From positions 1 to 5,936 of the forward strand of contig DPKF01000099.1 of assembly GCA_003542655.1 (NCBI GenBank): DNA of 5,936 bases, in the 5' to 3' direction. Every line of letters starts with the position of its first letter. Positions within the stretch are counted from its first letter, which is position 1. This DNA is from Holosporales bacterium (GTDB lineage Bacteria > Pseudomonadota > Alphaproteobacteria > Paracaedibacterales > UBA11393). The translations under genes and the position numbers were made by a program. The notes beneath the pieces were generated by a model. That model saw only the letters and a program-made list of their open reading frames with translations, was not told the DNA's origin and made no database searches. Positions 1 to 5,775 of the stretch are shown here, piece after piece.

Positions 1-474
1 AGCTTGGGAAAAACTCACCATGCACCTAAAATCCCGCAGTGCATATGGAACACTCGGCGATTTAAAGGCAAATTTTTTAAGATGTTCAACTCGAAGTGCT
101 GCTATTTGTTGCATAACCGAATGTGATCGCAACTGTTGCCACTTATCAAGACAATCATTAATATTTGGATCGGCAAACAACATAAATTGTAAGCTGCTAC
201 CCTCTGGCAATAAATGCTGAAACAAGCCGCTTACCTCTTTTTGCATCTCGTCCGAAGCACCAACTAACGGTGGCATTTCCAGCACAAAACCTACACTATC
301 CATATTAAAAAATAATTGATATTTAGGATCGTAATGTTCATAAGGAAACAAGTCTAAAATTCTATGGAAATTTTTAAACTCCGCAAAAGTTTCATCAAAG
401 CGGGTTTTCTCTTTAAAGCCAAAATCTTTTTCACCAAAAAATTTAAAAATTTTATTACCTAAAGCTGATAGCAT
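1..474 (-). CDS. traC: TraC, conjugative T4SS ATPase (N-terminal part, cut by window edge)
   Basis: This is the N-terminal 158 residues of TraC, the VirB4-class cytoplasmic ATPase that powers pilus assembly and DNA transfer in F-type systems. The frame stays open to base 1, so the Walker A and B motifs lie outside the window. The family is shown by the typical N-terminal stretch: LFPYEHYDPKYQLFFN (about residues 42-57), then VGFVLEMPPLVGASDEMQ (about 61-78), and a region like F TraC running to the edge. The ATG at 474 is preceded by AGGGAG at good spacing and lies 15 nt after the traV stop. It is the seventh gene of the leftward tra operon. In F, TraC binds the inner-membrane face of the channel. 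The fragment shows no frameshift; whether the rest of the gene is intact cannot be seen. Confidence 0.93.
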   Translation of the reverse strand, partial: MLSALGNKIFKFFGEKDFGFKEKTRFDETFAEFKNFHRILDLFPYEHYDPKYQLFFNMDSVGFVLEMPPLVGASDEMQKEVSGLFQHLLPEGSSLQFMLFADPNINDCLDKWQQLRSHSVMQQIAALRVEHLKKFAFKSPSVPYALRDFRCMVSFSQA

Positions 475-489
475 CCCTGCTCCCTATAT

Positions 490-819
490 TTATGTTGTTT
501 GCCAAAATCCTGGTTTTAATACTGTATGGATAACCGAGCCTTCATGAAAATGCCCCAGGTGATCTTGGTGTGGTGCCACCCACACTCTTAAATGTTCCTC
601 AGTTACTCTTTGTACCTTGCCGTGCGCCAGTAATGATGATGTAATCGGCACGAAGTTAGACCCAGTATTTTTTTTCGTCAAGGCACCATCATTAACCATG
701 CTATTAACTTCAGTTATCGAGCGACAACCAACCCCTGCTTGATATTTACAATCAAAATTCTCTCTAACCCCACATCCAATTAACCATGAACTGCTAATTA
801 CGATAAATATTACTCTCAT
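490..819 (-). CDS. traV: TraV, outer-membrane lipoprotein of the T4SS core complex
   Basis: TraV is the lipoprotein (VirB7-like) that anchors the TraK/TraB core complex at the outer membrane. With the ATG at 819 the product is 109 aa. It starts with a short lipoprotein signal peptide ending in the lipobox LIGC, so the acylated cysteine is residue 16. A family-typical cysteine motif, YQAGVGCRSITEVNSM, follows at about residues 26-41. The C-terminal RVWVAPHQDHLGHFHEGS segment is also TraV-like. The frame extends upstream to an ATG at 870, but the start at 819 has GGAG 6 nt upstream and gives a normal signal peptide. The longer form would put 17 charged residues before it. It overlaps the end of traB by 26 bp, which suggests coupled translation. 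The protein is shorter than F TraV (about 171 aa), lacking much of the middle. Confidence 0.88.
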   Translation of the reverse strand: MRVIFIVISSSWLIGCGVRENFDCKYQAGVGCRSITEVNSMVNDGALTKKNTGSNFVPITSSLLAHGKVQRVTEEHLRVWVAPHQDHLGHFHEGSVIHTVLKPGFWQTT

Positions 820-2026
820 CACTTGCTCCATTAATTTGCTGTTGTACTTCCTGATACCTTTTTTGATCATTAATATGGCTTAAACTTTGCCGGTCGTGAC
901 TATCTGCAAAATCAAGCCCCTTGGTAAACACCAAATCAACTCTGCGACCAGCTGCAACTTGAATCACCGGCTGCATTTGCTCTGCTCTTTTAATGTAAAA
1001 ATCAGCATATTTATCAAGAGCCCCGCCCATGCCATTGGCCGCACTTTGTTTAAAGATGTCGGCTGTATCAAGCCTTGGGCTTTGCGCCAAGCCAGTTGCA
1101 GGGGCAAATAACACCGGTGCTTTAGCTTGTCCTAAAAATTTGCCCACACTGCTAAAAAACCCGCCAACCATCGCTTGCCGCATAGTCTCACCTGCCCTAT
1201 CAACCACGACTCCACGCACGCCGGCACGTCCATCCTCACCTGCCACATAACCATTAATGGCCACATCAATGACCTCACCAGTGCGACGCTCCACGCAGCT
1301 TAGTTTTTCCAGGCGCATAAAAACTCGCTCGCTAGAAATATCGCCATAAGCTGCCGCCAACGCATGGCAACCTTCTAAATCCGAATGAAAACGCCTCGGC
1401 AAAGTACCCTTATGGGTTAAACGTAACAAAATCGGGCGTGGGTCCCCAGATGCTTGAATGGATGTTGAGGCATCTACCCCGCCCAACAAGATAGCCTCGG
1501 CAAAAGCACCAGCTGGAATAGTGTTATCAACTGTTTTTAAAGTTTTAATTTGGTTGTGCGTTAAACTGATTTTTTTTAATTCATGCGATCGAAATTTAAC
1601 TTGCGGGCTAGTAAAGCTTGCAATCGGCATATCCTTTCCTGCCAGCGGTAAATCTTGCACCTCTTGAAATTGTTGCGCTCGTTGCAACTCGTGTTTTAAA
1701 CTATCAACGCTCGCATCTGGCATCACCGTAGCTTGCGCTTTATCCAAGGCTGGTGGCTCTTTATTTAGTTTTAATAAATTATTAAGTGCCAACTCCATCA
1801 GCTCTAGTCTTTTGTTGGTGACCGCAGCTTTGGCAGTAAAATCATGGACCCACAACTCTTGCGCATTAGTGCGATTAGCACCGGTTGTAAGCGTTTTAGC
1901 CATGACTGGCAAGACTGTACGTTTTTTAGGAAACGCCAGGGTTAATGTCACAATCAATGCAACACTCAATATGGCAATAAGCCCTAGCAACAAAGCATAT
2001 TGTTGATTTTTAATGTCTTTAAGCAT
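794..2026 (-). CDS. traB: TraB, inner-membrane scaffold of the T4SS core complex (VirB10-like)
   Basis: TraB is the VirB10-class protein that spans from inner to outer membrane and links the ATPases to the TraK/TraV pore. The 410-aa product has a short cytoplasmic tail, one membrane segment (about residues 10-32, YALLLGLIAILSVALIVT), and a polar periplasmic region with helix-rich, coiled-coil-prone stretches (about 50-125). The conserved beta-barrel domain follows: IPAGAFAEAILLGGVDAST (about 170-188), GYVAGEDGRAGVRG (about 259-272) and AAGRRVDLVFTKGL near residue 360. F TraB is somewhat longer, at about 475 aa. The ATG at 2026 was chosen because it overlaps the traK stop by 8 bp, has GGGTGG just upstream, and leads directly into the membrane segment. 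In-frame starts at 2044 (ATG) and 2062 (GTG) have no good ribosome binding site and lie within traK. Confidence 0.92.
   Translation of the reverse strand: MLKDIKNQQYALLLGLIAILSVALIVTLTLAFPKKRTVLPVMAKTLTTGANRTNAQELWVHDFTAKAAVTNKRLELMELALNNLLKLNKEPPALDKAQATVMPDASVDSLKHELQRAQQFQEVQDLPLAGKDMPIASFTSPQVKFRSHELKKISLTHNQIKTLKTVDNTIPAGAFAEAILLGGVDASTSIQASGDPRPILLRLTHKGTLPRRFHSDLEGCHALAAAYGDISSERVFMRLEKLSCVERRTGEVIDVAINGYVAGEDGRAGVRGVVVDRAGETMRQAMVGGFFSSVGKFLGQAKAPVLFAPATGLAQSPRLDTADIFKQSAANGMGGALDKYADFYIKRAEQMQPVIQVAAGRRVDLVFTKGLDFADSHDRQSLSHINDQKRYQEVQQQINGASDESNIYRN
826..829 (-). promoter_or_regulatory. Ribosome binding site that sets the traV start
   Basis: GGAG on the minus strand lies 6 nt before the ATG at 819 and inside the traB coding sequence. 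It favours 819 over the upstream in-frame ATGs at 831 and 870, neither of which gives as clean a lipoprotein signal peptide. Confidence 0.6.
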
Positions 2027-2735
2027 GCGCCACCCGCACCACATACAAATAGGTTTTAGCACCAGGCTCTAAGGACTGCGTTTGTAGGCTGATGGCTAAA
2101 TCACCGGGGGTAAAAAAAGTTTTTTCTAGAGCATCCAGCGGCTTTTGGGTATTATTTTTAATCAGCCACACTTCAACCACATAACCACCAGTTACATAAT
2201 TTTTTACATGGTGCAGCTTAAAATTAGCAACTGTTCTTGGGGGCACAATTTTGCTACCTACGGCTAATTCACCCAGCACTGCTTGCTTGATAATTTGGAT
2301 CCATTGTTCTTGCAGGTTAAGATTGCGGTGAGCCAACCCTAATGCTGCTGGCGCCTTATAACTAACGGTTGATTTTAAAATAATCGTGGCAGCTTTAGAG
2401 GTGCTTGGCACTAAATTTAAATCTTGAGTTACTCCATTTTCAGTAATGATGGTGATGGCTAACGGCTGCGTTCCATTATCGGCGGTTGGTTTAATAAATA
2501 CCTGTCCGGTATGATCATCTGCTTGATGCACAAAGGTGCCTTCATCACCAAAGATACTAACGATCTTATCACCCGCCATTGCTAATCGATTCATATAATC
2601 AACGGCAATGTTAGCAGTTAATCTTTCTTCTTGATTGACCGACAAAATTTGGCTTACGGTTTTTTTAGCAACGACTGTGTTATCAGCTGCTGCTACCACA
2701 GCAATTAATCCTAATAAATATAATGCTTTACGCAT
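2019..2735 (-). CDS. traK: TraK, periplasmic/outer-membrane T4SS core protein (VirB9-like)
   Basis: TraK is the secretin-like, VirB9-class component of the F-type core complex. It is held at the outer membrane by TraV and contacts TraB. The product is 238 aa, close to F TraK (242 aa). It begins with a Sec signal peptide (MRKALYLLGLIAVVAAADN; cleavage near residue 17). The following region is beta-rich, with phrases typical of the family such as GDKIVSIFGDEGTF (about residues 55-68) and a C-terminal LEPGAKTYLYVVRVAHA. The ATG at 2735 overlaps the traE stop by 8 bp and is preceded by AGGAG at good spacing. It lies between traE and traB, as in F. No truncation or frameshift is seen. Confidence 0.92.
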   Translation of the reverse strand: MRKALYLLGLIAVVAAADNTVVAKKTVSQILSVNQEERLTANIAVDYMNRLAMAGDKIVSIFGDEGTFVHQADDHTGQVFIKPTADNGTQPLAITIITENGVTQDLNLVPSTSKAATIILKSTVSYKAPAALGLAHRNLNLQEQWIQIIKQAVLGELAVGSKIVPPRTVANFKLHHVKNYVTGGYVVEVWLIKNNTQKPLDALEKTFFTPGDLAISLQTQSLEPGAKTYLYVVRVAHA

Positions 2736-3297
2736 CAGGCAACTCCTTGTTAGATTTAATCAGCTCAAACGCCGCCAAAAATAATCGACCTTTTTTGTTG
2801 GCAAATGTTATGCGGTAAATGTCGTTAGACTGCGCAACCCTGCTAGATGCCACATGATGCGCCAGCACTCCTGCCACCTCCACCACCAACCCACCAACTA
2901 CCTCGATAGTTTTTGGGGTGAAATGTAAAGATAGCTGCATCTTTTGAAGTTTGATGCGATCATCTAATATTTTGGCTTTAAACGTGCCATAAGCCTCTGG
3001 TAACACATAGCGCAGCACAATATCACCTTGCGCTAAAACATTAGACTCGGTTACATCCAACATTAAGTGGCTGAAAAACACGGCCATTTCTTCCAAGTAG
3101 CTGGCAGAAAATCTGCGGCCCTCGACCCAATAACTTTGATTAAGCTCAGGGGGCGAGATAATAACTCGCTCTTGTTTAAAAAATAACAACCAAGTTTGTA
3201 GCAACAAAACAATCAAACCAACCGCCACGATGCCGGCCAAAATATTTCTTTGCACATGCAAATACGTTAATCTTTTTTGCTGTAATGAAAAATCCAT
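2728..3297 (-). CDS. traE: TraE, inner-membrane T4SS protein (VirB5/VirB8-like position)
   Basis: TraE is a bitopic inner-membrane protein of the F-type apparatus needed for pilus assembly, usually compared with VirB8. From the ATG at 3297 it is 189 aa, almost exactly the length of F TraE (188 aa). One membrane helix (about residues 19-40, ILAGIVAVGLIVLLLQTW) is followed by the family-typical ISPPELNQSYWVEGRRFSAS and EEMAVFFSHLMLDVTESNV. The C-terminal half forms the periplasmic domain. The open frame continues upstream to 3369, but those 24 extra residues overlap traL and do not look like the family. The start at 3297 has AGGA 5 nt upstream and lies 2 nt after the traL stop. Translation is probably coupled to traL. 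A strong hairpin in traL sits 25 nt upstream (see repeat entry). Confidence 0.92.
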   Translation of the reverse strand: MDFSLQQKRLTYLHVQRNILAGIVAVGLIVLLLQTWLLFFKQERVIISPPELNQSYWVEGRRFSASYLEEMAVFFSHLMLDVTESNVLAQGDIVLRYVLPEAYGTFKAKILDDRIKLQKMQLSLHFTPKTIEVVGGLVVEVAGVLAHHVASSRVAQSNDIYRITFANKKGRLFLAAFELIKSNKELPDA

Positions 3298-3299
3298 AA

Positions 3300-3578
3300 C
3301 TATCCTAAGTATGTCCTGGCATAAGATCTTGGCAACGACTTGCGGCCAAGATCTTGTGGTAAGAACCAATATTTAACTGATTGGAATTGACCACGACCAA
3401 AATGTTGTTGGTATTTTTTATTGATGAGACCGCCTATTACACTAATGATTAAACCCAAAATTAATTGATTAAGCATTAACCCTAAGAAACAAGGGATGAA
3501 CCACATTAACAGCTCACCCGTGGTCCAAAATAATATTTTAAGTGGCGTGTCCACATGATTTAAAATTACGTGTCTCAT
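3300..3578 (-). CDS. traL: TraL, small inner-membrane T4SS protein (VirB3-like)
   Basis: TraL is the small VirB3-class membrane protein that works with the TraC ATPase in pilus assembly. It is 92 aa, against 91 aa in F. A hydrophobic N-terminal half (about residues 20-52) can form a hairpin of two membrane segments around FIPCFLGLML and LILGLIISVIGGLI. The C-terminus ends in the family signature PRSYARTYLG, and the N-terminal phrase VDTPLKILFW is also typical. The ATG at 3578 has AGGGG 5 nt upstream, and that site overlaps the traA stop codon, so translation is probably coupled to traA. The 3' end of the gene also encodes an 11-bp perfect inverted repeat, listed separately. Confidence 0.92.
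   Translation of the reverse strand: MRHVILNHVDTPLKILFWTTGELLMWFIPCFLGLMLNQLILGLIISVIGGLINKKYQQHFGRGQFQSVKYWFLPQDLGRKSLPRSYARTYLG
3303..3306 (-). promoter_or_regulatory. Ribosome binding site that sets the traE start
   Basis: AGGA on the minus strand lies 5 nt before the traE ATG at 3297, inside the last codons of traL. It supports the 189-aa TraE over the 213-aa form that would begin at 3369. Confidence 0.55.
3323..3355. repeat. Perfect 11-bp inverted repeat (hairpin) in the 3' end of traL
   Basis: AAGATCTTGGC (3323-3333) and GCCAAGATCTT (3345-3355) are exact reverse complements with an 11-nt loop. In the tra mRNA this forms a stem shortly before the traE ribosome binding site and start. 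It has no following U run, so it does not look like an intrinsic terminator. It encodes part of the C-terminus of TraL (around QDLGRKSLPRSYA), so protein constraint could explain some of the pairing. A role in mRNA processing or in traL/traE coupling is possible but unproven. Confidence 0.75.
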
Positions 3579-3586
3579 ATACGCCC

Positions 3587-3994
3587 CTAAATCAACGCAC
3601 CAGCGGCACCCGTGCCTAAATAGGAATCATACAAATGAATCCCAGCCGACAACCCTGCCCCGATCCCAAACGGAGTTAAGCTGCCTCTAAATGCTGACAT
3701 AATGATCCCAGAGGTTGCCGCACAAATTTTAACCACCTGCATCCAACCGCCAAATATTTCGTTTTTTAATGCCACAATTGGTTCTTTTAGCCCTTCAATG
3801 GTAACCGCCCAAGAACAGTCCACTAGTAACAATAAAAACGCCACTAGCAATAAACAAAATATGGCATGGCGTTGATTTGCTAGGTTAAGTGTTAATCGAG
3901 GTGCGCTTTGCAGCTGCATAAGATCACCTAAGCCTGATTTATAGTGTTGATAACTTTGCAATGGATTAATTGATAAGTAATTTCCGTTTGACAT
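3587..3994 (-). CDS. traA: TraA-like F-type pilin precursor
   Basis: This is probably the conjugative pilin precursor. The call rests on position just before traL, as in F, and on architecture more than on residue identity. The 135-aa product has a long leader with a hydrophobic core (residues 44-59), ending in a signal-peptidase site SWA at 61-63. Cleavage would leave a mature protein of 72 aa; mature F pilin is 70 aa from a 121-aa precursor with a 51-aa leader. The mature part has two hydrophobic stretches (about residues 84-102 and 108-135) joined by a short basic loop around R103, as expected for an F pilin hairpin. The ATG at 3994 has AAGGGA about 9 nt upstream. A second in-frame ATG at 3919 has AGGTG at closer spacing and would still leave a full signal peptide. 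This is the first gene after the tra promoter. Confidence 0.78.
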   Translation of the reverse strand: MSNGNYLSINPLQSYQHYKSGLGDLMQLQSAPRLTLNLANQRHAIFCLLLVAFLLLLVDCSWAVTIEGLKEPIVALKNEIFGGWMQVVKICAATSGIIMSAFRGSLTPFGIGAGLSAGIHLYDSYLGTGAAGALI

Positions 3995-4050
3995 AAATGT
4001 TATTCCCTTAACTATTTTATTAAATAATTTTTTAGCAAATCAATTATCAA

Positions 4051-4072
4051 GAGGTTAGCAAAAGTTAACCTC
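4051..4072. promoter_or_regulatory. Candidate operator: perfect 7-bp dyad across the tra -10 region
   Basis: GAGGTTA (4051-4057) and TAACCTC (4066-4072) are exact reverse complements separated by 8 bp, a 22-bp dyad of the size bound by XRE-family dimers. It covers the predicted -10 and most of the spacer of the tra promoter, so binding there would block polymerase. The likely binder, by position, is the XRE protein encoded divergently at 4163. This is inference. Confidence 0.5.
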
Positions 4073-4080
4073 ATAGTCAA
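4052..4080 (-). promoter_or_regulatory. Predicted sigma-70 promoter of the tra operon
   Basis: On the minus strand, TTGACT (4075-4080) serves as -35. After a 17-nt spacer comes TAACCT (4052-4057) as -10, preceded by TG one base away (extended -10 form). Transcription would start near 4045 and leave about a 50-nt leader before traA. The -35 is strong, the -10 poor; the extended element and the overlapping dyad make it the best candidate. A weaker alternative, TTGATA at 4045-4050, has no convincing -10. Confidence 0.5.
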
Positions 4081-4105
4081 CAATATTAACCTAATGATAA
4101 TTAAT

Positions 4106-4134
4106 TTGATTTAAAATACTTTTTTGTTTAAATT
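4106..4134 (+). promoter_or_regulatory. Possible promoter for the rightward operon
   Basis: TTGATT (4106-4111), a 17-nt spacer and TAAATT (4129-4134) would start transcription near 4141, about 20 nt before the GTG start at 4163. Both boxes are only partial matches in an A+T-rich stretch, so this is a weak call. If right, the TTG at 4124 lies inside the promoter and cannot be the start codon. Confidence 0.3.
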
Positions 4135-4147
4135 AAAACGTAAAAAT

Positions 4148-4152
4148 AAGGA
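4148..4152 (+). promoter_or_regulatory. Ribosome binding site favouring the GTG start of the XRE regulator
   Basis: AAGGA lies 10 nt before the GTG at 4163, slightly long spacing but the only purine-rich site nearby. It supports the 169-aa product over an extension from the TTG at 4124, which has no such site and would be in the predicted promoter. Confidence 0.45.
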
Positions 4153-4162
4153 TCTAATAATC

Positions 4163-4672
4163 GTGGAGCAAGTTAATTGCGGTTTTGTTGAAAGATTAAA
4201 AGAAGCTTTAATGAAGCGTGGGCTAGGCTCAGCTGTATCTACTATTGGAGTTCAAGCTTCTCCATTAGCAAAACATTTAGGAGTGTCGGTTCAAACCATA
4301 AGAAAATATTTAACCGGATGCGCTTCCCCCGATCTTGGTAGGATAATAAGTATCTCTGAATTCTTACAGGTGTCTCCTGGCTGGTTAGCGTTCGGTCTTC
4401 AAGAGCTTATTGTGAATACGCCACAAAAAAGTTTTGAAATAAAAAAAATATTTATCCAGGAAATATTCCATGGTCTTTTTAAAAATGTTTTGGATATTCA
4501 ATTAGAAGATGATTTGTTAGAATCAATATATGGTTTTTTGTTCGGAATTATCAATGATATTGCCCAGCTTGAATCAACCGATGAAATGAAACTTAGATTG
4601 ATAAAAACTTCAATTGCTTCTGCTTCAATAATGGAAAAACTAAAATGGAAGAAAACATCTATAACAACATAA
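4163..4672 (+). CDS. XRE-family helix-turn-helix transcriptional regulator
   Basis: This is a DNA-binding regulator of the XRE/phage-repressor type. With the GTG start it has 169 aa. The HTH domain covers about residues 8-80: a first helix around RLKEALMKRGLG, the HTH core SPLAKHLGVSVQTIRKYLTG (about 33-52), and the closing SPGWLAFG (about 71-78) typical of this class. The remaining 85 or so residues are predicted mainly helical and show no LexA-like peptidase motif that I can see, so self-cleavage as in lambda CI is not suggested. They may serve in dimerisation. It is divergent from the tra operon and faces a dyad in the tra promoter, so it is a good candidate repressor of transfer and of its own operon. 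Its stop lies 28 bp inside the next gene. An extension to a TTG at 4124 (182 aa) is possible but less likely. Confidence 0.82.
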   Translation: MEQVNCGFVERLKEALMKRGLGSAVSTIGVQASPLAKHLGVSVQTIRKYLTGCASPDLGRIISISEFLQVSPGWLAFGLQELIVNTPQKSFEIKKIFIQEIFHGLFKNVLDIQLEDDLLESIYGFLFGIINDIAQLESTDEMKLRLIKTSIASASIMEKLKWKKTSITT

Positions 4673-5262
4673 ACTACCCTGAACAAATTCATACAATAAA
4701 CGAATGGGCATTTAAACTGAGATATGAGTTTTCGAAGAAGTTGGAGTGCTTTTTATCCTCTGCGATGATAATTGACTATATTAGTGCCAAATTATTTAAA
4801 TCTAACAAATTAGCCCTGTTATCTACCAAACCACCAGTAGAACTTAACATTATTAATAGCTCTTTGTTTTTTTATGACAAATCATATTCCAATAATTTTT
4901 TTTCATCTAACAAACCTCTTCTATGGATTAATGCTTTTGATAAAGATAAATTCCAGGAACTAAAATATAAAAAAATGGATTCTTTTGGTTTTACTTCTGG
5001 AATATCACTGTATTCTGGAGACAAAGAGGAAACCATGTCTATCTCTTTTGCAACATACGAAACAAATAAAGATATTAATACTTATTATATGAAAAATATT
5101 GATTACTTATATAAAATTGCTAGCTTTGTTGAAAGAATATCTTTTCCAATGTTTTCTGAAATATTTTCTAACAATCCATGTAAAAACCACTTCAACAGAA
5201 GCAACTTAAAATCTAATTGCCCTGTTTTTCTTGCTGTAAATAATGTTAAAGAAAAATCATGA
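4645..5262 (+). CDS. Stand-alone LuxR-type autoinducer-binding-domain-like protein, no HTH
   Basis: The 205-aa product resembles the ligand-binding half of LuxR-family quorum-sensing regulators, and I call it on pattern only. The best part is residues 91-137: PLLW with W94, then a charged helix, then FGFTSGISLYSGDKEETM and SISFA, matching the family's W...FGxxxGIxxP...g..g.lS order. The central Asp-Pro of classical acyl-homoserine-lactone receptors is not evident; YDKSYSNNFF stands in its place, so the ligand may differ. The C-terminal tail (about 175-205) is short, with two cysteines (179 and 192), and no GerE-type HTH. It starts 28 bp before the XRE stop, so the two are probably translated together, and ends in an ATGA overlap with the next gene. 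It may act by binding the XRE protein. The gene is very A+T rich. A plain hypothetical protein is the alternative. Confidence 0.6.
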   Translation: MEENIYNNINYPEQIHTINEWAFKLRYEFSKKLECFLSSAMIIDYISAKLFKSNKLALLSTKPPVELNIINSSLFFYDKSYSNNFFSSNKPLLWINAFDKDKFQELKYKKMDSFGFTSGISLYSGDKEETMSISFATYETNKDINTYYMKNIDYLYKIASFVERISFPMFSEIFSNNPCKNHFNRSNLKSNCPVFLAVNNVKEKS

Positions 5263-5774
5263 ACATTTTAAAATTTCATCCACACCAAAATATAAAAATA
5301 TCCAACCCTCTTAGCTTAAAAGAGATTGGATCTGCAAATACCATTAAAAACATTAACGGTATGTTTGAATTAATGAAGCAATCAAATGGAGTAGGGTTAG
5401 CTGCACCACAAATTGGTTGGCATAAAAGAGTTATAGTATATGGGGTAGATCCAAGCAAAAGCATCAGAAAAAAACTTGCTCTCATACCGGAAACTATAAT
5501 GATCAACCCCGTCATTACAGATAAATCAAATGATATTGTTAGCGACTACGAAGGCAATCTTAGTGTTGAAAATGTTGTCGGACTTATTGACAGATCAAAT
5601 GAAATAATAATCAAATACATTTCAAGCAACGGTGAAGTGTTAACAAAACATGTATTTGGGTTTGAAGCTAGGATTGTTCAGCACGAGATAGATCAGCTTG
5701 ATGGAATTCTTTTTACCCAAAAATCAAAAAAATTAATAACAATGTCTGAATACCTAAAAATCATAGAATCTTAA
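5259..5774 (+). CDS. Peptide-deformylase-like protein with lost metal ligands
   Basis: The 171-aa product has the length and order of bacterial peptide deformylase, which removes the formyl group from N-terminal Met of new proteins using Fe2+ held by one Cys and two His. Motif 1, GVGLAAPQ (residues 44-51), is intact. Motif 2, normally EGCLS, reads EGNLS (98-102): the metal Cys (Cys90 in E. coli) is Asn100. Motif 3, normally QHExDHLxG, reads QHEIDQLDG (141-149): His142 and Glu143 remain but the second His is Gln146. Two of three metal ligands are therefore missing, and normal deformylase activity is unlikely. The rest of the fold is well kept and the frame is open, so it is a conserved-looking homologue rather than an obvious wreck. 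It overlaps the previous gene by ATGA and precedes the transporter by 1 nt. The role is unknown; binding of a formylated peptide or small signal is one idea. Confidence 0.85.
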   Translation: MNILKFHPHQNIKISNPLSLKEIGSANTIKNINGMFELMKQSNGVGLAAPQIGWHKRVIVYGVDPSKSIRKKLALIPETIMINPVITDKSNDIVSDYEGNLSVENVVGLIDRSNEIIIKYISSNGEVLTKHVFGFEARIVQHEIDQLDGILFTQKSKKLITMSEYLKIIES

Positions 5775-5775
5775 T

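Larger units (their letters stand above)
4042..4102. repeat. Outer inverted repeat and direct half-site repeat in the tra/regulator intergenic region
   Basis: Outside the central dyad, AATTATCA (4042-4049) pairs with TGATAATT (4095-4102). In addition TTAACCTCAT (4065-4074) is repeated as TTAACCTAAT (4086-4095), 9 of 10 matching and exactly 21 bp on, or two helical turns. The half-site TAACCT therefore occurs three times, once inverted, all on one DNA face or close to it. This suggests a multi-site operator controlling both divergent promoters. The region is A+T rich, so the outer arms alone could be chance. Confidence 0.45.

Noticed and set aside
669..676. Run of eight A in the traV mRNA as a programmed slippage site
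   Set aside because: The zero frame continues through family-typical TraV sequence to a normal stop, so no shift is needed. The run simply encodes KKN.
820..870. Longer N-terminus for TraV from the ATG at 870
   Set aside because: It would put 17 mostly charged residues before the lipoprotein signal peptide and overlap traB more deeply. GGAG points to the ATG at 819.
887..2006. Several plus-strand open frames of 64-74 codons opposite traB
   Set aside because: All are shadows of traB, with no start signals or recognisable sequence.
3323..3355. Intrinsic terminator within the tra operon
   Set aside because: The stem is good, but no U run follows in the mRNA, and it lies inside traL with the operon continuing in tight spacing.
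3298..3369. Longer N-terminus for TraE from 3369
   Set aside because: The extra 24 residues lie in traL and do not resemble TraE. The ATG at 3297 gives the standard length and has AGGA upstream.
3551..3575. Imperfect palindrome near the start of traL
   Set aside because: The arms have several mismatches around an A+T-rich centre, and it lies in coding sequence. It is no better than chance.
4124..4162. TTG start for the XRE regulator, adding 13 residues
   Set aside because: It has no ribosome binding site, the added residues are lysine-rich and unlike the family, and the codon lies within the predicted promoter. The GTG at 4163 has AAGGA upstream.
4498..4692. Antisense 64-residue open frame at the XRE/ABD-like junction
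   Set aside because: It lies opposite two supported genes and its composition mirrors their codons.
5276..5515. Antisense 79-residue open frame across the deformylase-like gene
   Set aside because: It is a shadow of a well-supported gene, with no family resemblance or ribosome binding site.
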